Assembly: GCA_022424805.1 (NCBI GenBank)
Contig: JAKMGR010000644.1
Span: 1 to 6,633, forward strand
Length of the DNA stretch: 6,633 nt
DNA from: Verrucomicrobiales bacterium
Lineage (GTDB): Bacteria; Verrucomicrobiota; Verrucomicrobiia; Verrucomicrobiales; DEV007
Direction: 5' to 3'
The position numbers and the translations under genes are program-made. Under the pieces are notes generated by a model. That model saw nothing but the letters and a program-made list of their open reading frames with translations, made no database searches and had not been told where the DNA came from. This document shows, one piece after another, positions 1 to 5,023 of the stretch. Each line of letters starts with the position of its first letter. Position 1 is the stretch's first letter.

Positions 1-1
1 G

Positions 2-811
2 ATTGATCCTGACAAAGCCGCCGAGCTCGTTCCAGAAATGGCCGACGATCCCAGCACTCCTCTTCGACGCGAGGCGGTCGCACAAATGATCACGGCCGGG
101 CAGGATTTTCTAAAAAAGGACCAGAAAGGTCAGGCCGTCGCAACCCTGACAAACGCACTCGACGCTGCCCGCGACATCGATCAAATAGAAACAATCGCCA
201 AACTGCTGCGCGAAGACCTAGAACAGACGGTCGATCTGCCCTCGCACTTTGGCTTCCTGATGTATTGGGACGTTATCGCACCTTTCGACAACACGGATCG
301 GAAAGGCTTCGACACGGCTTACCCGCCTGAGAAAGAGATCAATCTGCAATCCAAATTTGAAGGGAAGGAGGGTAAAGAGATCGCCTGGCAGCCCTACTCG
401 ACTTCCAACGACTACGGCATGGTGGACTTTAACCAACCCTATGATCCACTGAAGCAAGTTGTCGGCTACGCCTACACGGAATTCGATTCAGCCGAAGACC
501 GAGCAGCCGAACTCCGTCTTGGTTGCAAAAATGCGTGGAAGATCTGGCTCAACGGCGAATTGCTTTTTGGACGTGACGAATACCACCGTGGGATTCGGAT
601 CGACCAATACATTCTTCCAATTCAGCTCAAGAGAGGGAAAAACACTCTTCTCGTAAAAGCCTGTCAGAACGAGCAGGAGCAAGACTGGACCGTGCAATGG
701 CAATTCCAGCTTCGTATCTGCGACAGCACAGGAACAGCTATTCACAGTACCGATCGCAAACCGACCCCCAAAACCAACGCAAAGCCGCGCCGCCGAGGTG
801 GCGTTGAGTAG
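2..811 (+). CDS. Helical-repeat plus galactose-binding-like beta-sandwich protein, 3' part (5' end outside window)
   Basis: The frame is open from the left edge to a TAG stop at 809-811. An ATG at 38 exists, but coding-like sequence (IDPDKAAELVPE) precedes it, so this is probably the last 269 residues of a longer protein. Numbered from the edge, residues 1 to about 80 are charged and helical, resembling HEAT/TPR-type repeats (for example REAVAQMITAGQDFLKK). Residues about 85-245 look like a jelly-roll, galactose-binding-like module: YWDVIAPFDN at its start, YPPEKEINL, an aromatic and Gly-rich core, KIWLNGELLF near 180-189, then KNTLLVK and WTVQWQFQLR. The last ~25 residues are polar and basic. 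The WLNG-type motif is common in planctomycete exported proteins that bind or process polymers. No enzyme active site is recognisable and the exact role is unknown. The next gene starts 31 bases downstream on the same strand, which suggests co-transcription. The domain assignment comes from pattern recall, not from a search. Confidence 0.85.
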   Translation: MDPDKAAELVPEMADDPSTPLRREAVAQMITAGQDFLKKDQKGQAVATLTNALDAARDIDQIETIAKLLREDLEQTVDLPSHFGFLMYWDVIAPFDNTDRKGFDTAYPPEKEINLQSKFEGKEGKEIAWQPYSTSNDYGMVDFNQPYDPLKQVVGYAYTEFDSAEDRAAELRLGCKNAWKIWLNGELLFGRDEYHRGIRIDQYILPIQLKRGKNTLLVKACQNEQEQDWTVQWQFQLRICDSTGTAIHSTDRKPTPKTNAKPRRRGGVE

Positions 812-842
812 TCAGTGAGCACTGAAAAATCTTGAAGCAAAT

Positions 843-2045
843 ATGAAACTTCTTTTGCCTATTTTTACCGCCCTCGCCTTTTCGTCTGTCAGCCACGCGG
901 ACTGGCATAACTTTCGTGGACCGAATGGATCGGGAGTAGATTCCGACGCGACGAATCTCCCGACCGAACTCAGCGAAAAAACGCTCGCGTGGAAAGTCGC
1001 CCTTCCCGGCCGCGGTCTCGGCAGCCCTATTCTCGTCGGCGATCGCGTTTTTGTCACCGCCGCCAGTGGTCCCGATCAGAAACAGCTTCACATTCTATGT
1101 TTTTCCGCGAAGGACGGCAGCCCGATCTGGGAACGAAAGTTCTGGGCAACCGGCCGGACGATGTCTCACAAAAAGACGAACGTAGCTGCCCCGACTCCTG
1201 CCAGTGACGGAGAGCGGATCTATGCGCTGTATTCTTCCAACGATCTGATCTGCCTCAATCTCGATGGCAATCCGGTGTGGATGCGGGGGCTGACGCTCGA
1301 CTATCCCAATGCCTCGAACAGCCTGGGTATGGCATCCTCCCCCATGGTCGCCGGAGACACACTCGTCGCGCAAATCGAAAATGATTCCGAATCTTTTGCA
1401 GCCGGGTTTGACCTTTTGAGCGGGGAAAACAAGTGGAAGCAAGATCGCCCCAAAGCAGCCAACTGGACTTCGCCAACCATTCTGCAGATCGGAGATGACA
1501 AAGTCGTCGCTCTCCAATCGAGCAAAGGGATCGTCGGAGTGCTTCCGGGAACGGGTTCTCCCGTTTTCGAATATACCTCAGGTGCCTCGACCATTCCTTC
1601 GAGCGTTGCCTCGGGCGACCAGCTTTTCATTCCCTCCAACGGCCTCACTGCAATCTCTGCGAGCACGGATGGGGCGGAACCGAAGAAACTCTGGAACGAG
1701 TCGGCACAGCGCCCCGGCACAGCGAGTCCGCTCGTGATTGGAGACAAAGTCTATATCATCAACAATGCTGGCGTCCTGAACTGCGCCAACCGGGAAACTG
1801 GGGAACGTCTTTGGAGGACCCGGCTCAAAGGCCCATTAAGCAGCAGCCCCGTAGCCGGCAGCGGAAACCTGATCTACGCATTCAGCGAAACCGGAATCGG
1901 CCAGGTCGTCGATCTTTCGGGAGAAGAAGGAACAGTCACCAGTGAATTCGAACTTGGTGAGACAATTCTGAGCACTCCGTCACTGGGCCAAAACGGTATT
2001 TACATCCGAAGTGACGGACAGCTCTGGAAATTCTCGGGAGAGTGA
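843..2045 (+). CDS. Secreted PQQ-like (BamB-type) beta-propeller repeat protein
   Basis: A complete 400-residue protein. The N-terminus is a clear Sec signal peptide: MKLLL, a hydrophobic core, and an AXA-like SHA cleavage site after about residue 19. The mature protein opens with DWHNFRGPNGSGV, the signature opening of planctomycete/verrucomicrobial PQQ-like propeller proteins. Blade repeats follow throughout, each with a 'SP-x-x-x-GD-x-(V/L)(Y/F)V' strand (GSPILVGDRVFV, ASPLVIGDKVYII, SSPVAGSGNLIYAF) and a 'G-x-x-(L/I/V)W' strand (GSPIWERKF, GNPVWMRGL, GERLWRTRLKG). No PQQ-dependent dehydrogenase catalytic region or heme motif is visible, so this is probably a non-enzymatic binding or scaffolding propeller outside the cytoplasm. 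Upstream of the ATG there is only a weak GAAG-like ribosome site, but the signal peptide supports this start. It lies 31 bases after the preceding gene, probably in one operon. It ends in TGA and converges on a minus-strand block. Confidence 0.92.
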   Translation: MKLLLPIFTALAFSSVSHADWHNFRGPNGSGVDSDATNLPTELSEKTLAWKVALPGRGLGSPILVGDRVFVTAASGPDQKQLHILCFSAKDGSPIWERKFWATGRTMSHKKTNVAAPTPASDGERIYALYSSNDLICLNLDGNPVWMRGLTLDYPNASNSLGMASSPMVAGDTLVAQIENDSESFAAGFDLLSGENKWKQDRPKAANWTSPTILQIGDDKVVALQSSKGIVGVLPGTGSPVFEYTSGASTIPSSVASGDQLFIPSNGLTAISASTDGAEPKKLWNESAQRPGTASPLVIGDKVYIINNAGVLNCANRETGERLWRTRLKGPLSSSPVAGSGNLIYAFSETGIGQVVDLSGEEGTVTSEFELGETILSTPSLGQNGIYIRSDGQLWKFSGE

Positions 2046-2098
2046 TTTCTGCGAATACCTGACAGGGTAGAGCGAATGACCTAACCTTACTGAAAGAG

Positions 2099-2116
2099 AG
2101 GTGACTTTAGTCACCT
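2099..2116. terminator. Perfect 8-bp inverted repeat at a convergent gene boundary, possible bidirectional terminator
   Basis: AGGTGACT (2099-2106) and AGTCACCT (2109-2116) are exact reverse complements around a TT centre. In RNA this gives about a 7-bp stem with a 4-base loop. It sits 54 bases after the propeller stop and contains the stop codon of the minus-strand carrier-protein gene (TTA at 2107-2109 on the plus strand). There is no clean T-run on either side. The minus-strand continuation is only moderately T-rich (CTCTCTTTCAG). Position favours termination of both convergent genes, but the evidence is structural only. Confidence 0.45.
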
Positions 2117-2448
2117 ACAATGCGCAAATCGGCAGCTAAAGCAGTCGGTCCCTTCCTGAACTCCGAATTCGAGTCGACAGAAAAACCAAACCCCAACCAG
2201 TCACTGGACACATCGATCAGCTTGGCTAACTCGCTCAGCGATGCGAAGGAGTTTTCCGTGAGGAGATCATATTGGATCGTAATATCGAACCGCTCTTCTA
2301 GGTCGAGGAGCAGGTCGATCGACGCTATGGAATCGAGACCGGCTTCGCCGATGTTGTCTTCAGCTCCGAGTGGGGCATCCGCTTCGAGGAATTTCAGATG
2401 AGGCCGAACGACGGCTTCAGTGTCAGCGAGAGAATCAGCAAGTTGCAT
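2107..2448 (-). CDS. Acyl/peptidyl carrier protein (phosphopantetheine-binding)
   Basis: Encodes a small carrier protein of 113 residues from the ATG at 2448. Residues about 8-78 fit the four-helix PP-binding fold. GLDSIASIDLLLDLEERF (37-54) is the classic helix-II motif, with Ser40 as the expected 4'-phosphopantetheine attachment site, so it should carry thioester-bound acyl or aminoacyl groups. In-frame upstream starts exist at ATG 2484 (+12 residues) and GTG 2493 (+15). None has a strong Shine-Dalgarno, though a weak GGCGG precedes 2484. I chose 2448 because it begins just before the domain and overlaps the upstream decarboxylase remnant by only 14 bases, a normal coupling arrangement. Residues 79-113 form an extra tail not needed for the fold. 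The partner PLP decarboxylase upstream is broken and no AMP-ligase is in view, so its current substrate is unknown. Family confidence is high; start confidence is moderate. Confidence 0.88.
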   Translation of the reverse strand: MQLADSLADTEAVVRPHLKFLEADAPLGAEDNIGEAGLDSIASIDLLLDLEERFDITIQYDLLTENSFASLSELAKLIDVSSDWLGFGFSVDSNSEFRKGPTALAADLRIVGD

Positions 2449-2698
2449 GTGGTGGGCTGTGGTGGTTGGGTTGAAACGTTGCATGACCGCCACGAAGTCG
2501 GTTCGTGGCGAGAATTTCTTTATCGCGATGAAGAATTTCGACTGGGTTCGGACGGCTCAGGAATCTGAGCACGCTGGCCGTGGGGCCGTAAACACCGGTG
2601 CTGGGAACCAATACGAGATCGCCCCGTTCCACTTCGGGGAGCTTGATACGTCGACCAATGCAGTCGAGCGGCGTGCAGATTTGCCCGGCAGGAGGCAC
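2435..2698 (-). pseudogene. C-terminal remnant of a fold-type III PLP-dependent decarboxylase (DAP/ornithine decarboxylase-like)
   Basis: The minus-strand frame 2698-2435 encodes about 87 residues that match the end of LysA-like decarboxylases: GQICTPLDCIGRRIKLPEVE, then RGDLVLVPSTGVYGPTAS and FLSRPNPVEIL. The C-T-P-L-D segment and the G-x-YG motif belong to the C-terminal beta-barrel, where the family places its active-site Cys and a PLP-phosphate-contacting Tyr. The family is usually about 400 residues, so roughly four fifths is missing. This includes the whole alpha/beta barrel with the PLP-binding Lys. An in-frame TAG at 2699-2701 lies directly upstream, and none of the three minus-strand frames beyond it continues the family. 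The remaining part has no frameshift or internal stop, so truncation looks sharp rather than old and eroded. Its end overlaps the carrier-protein start. This order resembles the exosortase-associated decarboxylase plus carrier set (inference). It cannot be catalytically active alone. Confidence 0.75.
2488..2510 (-). promoter_or_regulatory. 9-bp perfect hairpin just upstream of alternative carrier-protein starts
   Basis: CGCCACGAA (2488-2496) and TTCGTGGCG (2502-2510) are exact reverse complements with a 5-base loop. It lies inside the decarboxylase remnant and overlaps the GTG at 2493 and the weak GGCGG site before the ATG at 2484. In RNA it would sequester those starts, which slightly favours initiation at 2448. 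No T-run follows on either strand, so it is unlikely to be an intrinsic terminator. Confidence 0.4.
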
Positions 2699-2831
2699 CT
2701 ACACTTTCTCAGACGATGGAAATAAGATACCGAAAATCGGAACAGCGTTTACCCTCTTGCTCTATCGAGAATCACGAATATCCCGACAATCCGGCCTGGT
2801 GATTTCGCAATCAGATTCCTAGCGAGACATC

Positions 2832-2864
2832 ACCGGGGTGCTACCCGGTCAGCAGCACTTGCTG
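2832..2864. repeat. Two adjacent small inverted repeats with complementary loops
   Basis: ACCGGG (2832-2837) pairs with CCCGGT (2844-2849) around a GTGCTA loop. Immediately next, CAGCA (2850-2854) pairs with TGCTG (2860-2864). In addition, GTGCT (2838-2842, in the first loop) is complementary to AGCAC (2854-2858), so an alternative or pseudoknotted pairing is possible. The function is unknown. The stems are short and chance is a real alternative. Confidence 0.35.
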
Positions 2865-2869
2865 AATAC

Positions 2870-2895
2870 AAAAAATCCGATTTCGCTTCTCGGAT
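2870..2895 (-). terminator. Rho-independent terminator after the glycosyltransferase gene
   Basis: On the minus strand a 6-bp stem, ATCCGA pairing with TCGGAT around a 9-base loop (GAAGCGAAA), runs straight into a TTTTTG tract. It begins 22 bases past the TAA stop of the glycosyltransferase gene. The stem is short with half G/C pairs, so termination may be only partial. A second 6-bp repeat, CTCCGC/GCGGAG at 2907-2912 and 2925-2930, straddles the stop codon itself and may assist. Confidence 0.65.
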
Positions 2896-2916
2896 CGACA
2901 TTGATTCTCCGCCTTT

Positions 2917-3174
2917 TTAGGAATGCGGAGGGTCAGTTTTTCCTTTTCCGGTTTTCCCGCCACCACCGGGGCTGGCATCATCTTCGCTCGCAGCTGCATC
3001 TGGAGCTGATTTCGGCGCTTCCGCCTGATCAGCGTCAGCACAGCCTACCAAACCTCCTGCAGCTGGCGTCGCCATTACAGCAATACCCGCAGCAGTTGCG
3101 GCTTTCTTAAGAATCGACTCTTTCCGCCTTTTCTCCGTCTCACCAAAGCGAGCACGGCGAATCTTGAGAGAATT
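2917..3174 (-). other. C-terminal tail of the glycosyltransferase: basic segment, hydrophobic segment, lipobox LVGC, Gly/Lys-rich end
   Basis: Residues about 571-655 lie beyond the second transferase domain. They read as a basic stretch (KIRRARF, then EKRRKESILKK, 584-594), a small-residue hydrophobic stretch (AATAAGIAVMATPAAGG, 595-611), LVGC (612-615), an acidic Ala-rich linker, and GGGGKTGKGKTDPPHS at the end. This n-region/h-region/lipobox/polar-linker order is that of an exported lipoprotein precursor, and the doubled Arg is loosely Tat-like, although the canonical RRxFLK is not met. No in-frame ATG, GTG or TTG precedes the basic segment, so a separate gene starting there is unlikely. 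The function is unknown; it could be a membrane anchor, a fused former lipoprotein, or a low-complexity tail. Confidence 0.6.
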
Positions 3175-4884
3175 CTGCTCGTGGATGCGGTAGACGATGT
3201 TGCGAACTTCATCATCACGGAAAAATTGGCCTCCGACCTGATGAATGCGATACCACAGGTGGTAGTCGTCAGCGCCAAGTCCGACAGCGCGCTCCTGGTA
3301 GTTCCCGGCTTCGCGGGCGACCTCAACACGCATCAGCACAGAGGAGTGCGGCAGCATATTGTCGTCGGAATTTCCGGTGAACATGGTCTCCACTCCCTTG
3401 TTGGGCCAGTGCAGGCGCGGAGTTATTTCCGAGTTTTCCAAAGTCAGGAGAAGGCAGCCATAGACATCAGCATTCTTGGCCTCGATCATGTGCACAGCGC
3501 GCTCCAGATAGGTCGGCATGAGTTGATCGTCATAGTCTAGAGGCTTGTAATATTCCGTATTACAAGCTTCGACAGCCTGACGGTGCAGCCAGCTGCAGTG
3601 CTCAATGTCTGGCTCCAGTCCGGAACAGATCAACGGAAGACCATAGCGCTTCGCAAGTGGCTCAGCGTATGACCACGGTCCATCGACGAGGAGAACGACT
3701 TTGAATCGCTTGTATGTCTGGGCCGCCAAGCTCTGCACAGCATCGTCGAGCTTGGAAACATCGGTACCCTTGTGGATACGGAGACCTACCGTAACATTCG
3801 CCTCAGGGTGATTGAGGCAGGTGCCCATCATGCGCCCGAGGATTTCCCGGTTTGCGGCGGCATAGTTCGCTCCGAGCGAAAGGTCGGCGGCAGAAGAAAG
3901 ACAGTCGGCGCTGGAGAGAGTCGCTGCCTTGAGCAAGGCTTTTGCCGCAGTCTTCGCGAGCTTTCTCGGATTGGAGTTCCAATCAATGAGGTATCCGTTG
4001 ATCCCATTTTCGATGAAATCAGCAATGCCGCAGGTATGCGTTACCACTGCAGGAATACCGCAACTGAGAGCTTCCGCAGCAGTGAGGAGAAAGCCCTCTT
4101 TCTCGCTATTGCCTAGGAGAACGTGACATCCATCAAGCCGGTGCCGGTAGTTGAAAGGATTAAAATCAAGCGGGCGAATATCGAGACGATCAGTAACACC
4201 GAGTTTTTCTGCAAGACGATTCACTTTCGCAAGAGCTTCGGCCTGACTCTGTTGTGTATATTCCAAGCCGGCTGTATCGGAACCAGTCCACGCCCGGATC
4301 ACCATGCGAGGCTCGGCCTCGAGCAAATAAGGAAGTGTCATGAGTCCCTTGGACTCAAGTGGTCGGCCCATCCATCCCACAACAATGCGTCCTTTCGGAT
4401 CAAACTGCCCTTTGACGGAACAAAACTCGGAAACCGGTGGCGTCAGAACGCCAACGACGTCGTGATTTTTCTCTTTCGCCCAATCAGAGTAACGATCGAG
4501 TACTTTCTGGGAAACTCCTGCTACAGTCATCCCTTCGAGATCATCGTAGGCACGATTGATAAAACGCCAGCCCGCATCGTCCCAGGAGTGAAGGACAAGC
4601 GAGGTGGGGCGCTGAGGGAGTCCGGAAAGGTCACCATAGCTGAGAAACCAGGAAGATGGATCGACTGGTGCCTCGCGAGTTACCTCGCCACAGGAAAAAC
4701 CGTTTTTCTCCGCAGCATCGAGCAAGGGCATATCATCGGACTGGGAATACAGCGTAGTGCGCTCGCGAACCCACTCAGGCAATGCGCTGATGTAACGCAA
4801 GACCGCAGTTTGAGCACCGCCCAGAGCTAGGTTATGGGTAACGAAGCAGGGATTTACGCGAGAAAGATGATATGAGGAAGACAT
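2917..4884 (-). CDS. Bifunctional glycosyltransferase: GT4-type (GT-B) domain plus GT2-type (GT-A) domain with lipoprotein-like C-terminal tail
   Basis: A 655-residue protein with two transferase domains. Residues about 11-355 form a GT-B, GT4-like domain: an N-terminal Rossmann half with LGGAQ near 21-25, RIVVGWMGRPLESKG (166-180), and the donor-site E-x7-E motif EGFLLTAAE (Glu263, Glu271). Residues about 363-570 form a GT-A, GT2-like domain: VTVGLRIHKG, SLAAQTYKRFKVVLLVDG, the nucleotide-sugar/metal motif LDYDD (449-453), and the acceptor-side GADDYHLWYRI (537-547). It should transfer sugars from nucleotide donors in the cytosol, probably onto a surface glycan; the sugars cannot be read from sequence. 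From about 571 onward comes an unusual tail (annotated separately). The ATG at 4884 is the only plausible start, since the next Met is residue 52, after the domain has begun. It has no Shine-Dalgarno, but a TATACT box sits 5 bases upstream. A terminator follows the gene, which may therefore be monocistronic. Confidence 0.9.
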   Translation of the reverse strand: MSSSYHLSRVNPCFVTHNLALGGAQTAVLRYISALPEWVRERTTLYSQSDDMPLLDAAEKNGFSCGEVTREAPVDPSSWFLSYGDLSGLPQRPTSLVLHSWDDAGWRFINRAYDDLEGMTVAGVSQKVLDRYSDWAKEKNHDVVGVLTPPVSEFCSVKGQFDPKGRIVVGWMGRPLESKGLMTLPYLLEAEPRMVIRAWTGSDTAGLEYTQQSQAEALAKVNRLAEKLGVTDRLDIRPLDFNPFNYRHRLDGCHVLLGNSEKEGFLLTAAEALSCGIPAVVTHTCGIADFIENGINGYLIDWNSNPRKLAKTAAKALLKAATLSSADCLSSAADLSLGANYAAANREILGRMMGTCLNHPEANVTVGLRIHKGTDVSKLDDAVQSLAAQTYKRFKVVLLVDGPWSYAEPLAKRYGLPLICSGLEPDIEHCSWLHRQAVEACNTEYYKPLDYDDQLMPTYLERAVHMIEAKNADVYGCLLLTLENSEITPRLHWPNKGVETMFTGNSDDNMLPHSSVLMRVEVAREAGNYQERAVGLGADDYHLWYRIHQVGGQFFRDDEVRNIVYRIHEQNSLKIRRARFGETEKRRKESILKKAATAAGIAVMATPAAGGLVGCADADQAEAPKSAPDAAASEDDASPGGGGKTGKGKTDPPHS

Positions 4885-5023
4885 GTCAAAGTATATCTAT
4901 TGCTGTATTTCAGACGTGCAAGGACCTATCTTTCGTAGACAAATGAACCAACTTTCCTGTCAATTGTCTCAAAATACAGATCCTACGCCTAATTAAGATT
5001 GAATCTGATCCCCTTTCATTCAA
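4885..5023. other. Divergent intergenic region
   Basis: This 139-base A/T-rich gap separates two divergent genes and should hold both promoters. Seen here are a TATACT box for the minus-strand gene (4890-4895), a perfect TTGACA on the minus strand (4958-4963) lacking a good -10 at normal spacing, an 8-bp inverted repeat CTGTATTT/AAATACAG (4903-4910 and 4972-4979) that could be operator half-sites, and a 6-bp stem TTGAAT/ATTCAA (4999-5004 and 5018-5023) abutting the GTG at 5024. No coding sequence or RNA gene was recognised. Confidence 0.5.
4890..4895 (-). promoter_or_regulatory. Candidate -10 element for a leaderless glycosyltransferase transcript
   Basis: Read on the minus strand, TATACT (5 of 6 matches to TATAAT) is followed by TTGAC and then the ATG at 4884. 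With this spacing transcription would begin at or next to the start codon. That agrees with the lack of any Shine-Dalgarno sequence. No good -35 lies at 16-18 bases; a TTGCAC at 4921-4916 is 20 bases away. The call is motif-based only. Confidence 0.35.

Larger units (their letters stand above)
2702..2916. other. Non-coding interval between glycosyltransferase and decarboxylase remnant
   Basis: All three minus-strand frames in 2699-2830 contain stops and show no continuation of the decarboxylase. No plus-strand reading frame resembles a known protein. The interval holds the intrinsic terminator at 2870-2895 and a pair of adjacent small stems at 2832-2864. No transposase fragment, tRNA-like sequence or obvious direct repeat was seen. 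Any promoter for the carrier-protein gene should lie here because a terminator separates it from the glycosyltransferase gene. I could not identify a convincing -35/-10 pair. Confidence 0.6.

Noticed and set aside
812..825. Inverted repeat TCAGTG/CACTGA between the first two genes
   Set aside because: The stem is only about 5-6 bp with almost no loop, and no T-run follows on the plus strand, so it is unlikely to terminate the first transcript.
738..1091. Minus-strand open frames across the start of the propeller gene
   Set aside because: They run antisense to a gene with a signal peptide and propeller repeats and show no domain of their own.
2420..2725. 101-codon plus-strand open frame opposite the decarboxylase remnant and carrier gene
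   Set aside because: The minus strand here carries clear family motifs; the plus-strand translation has none.
2702..2916. Possible insertion sequence explaining the decarboxylase truncation
   Set aside because: No transposase coding sequence, terminal inverted repeats or target-site duplication could be identified.
4123..4830. 235-codon plus-strand open frame antisense to the glycosyltransferase
   Set aside because: It lies entirely opposite a well-supported gene, has no recognisable domain, and its composition reads as an antisense shadow.
4935..4963. Perfect TTGACA on the minus strand as a sigma70 promoter for the glycosyltransferase
   Set aside because: At 16-18 base spacing the candidate -10 hexamers (TGTCTA, GTCTAC, TCTACG) match TATAAT poorly, so it is not listed as its own feature.
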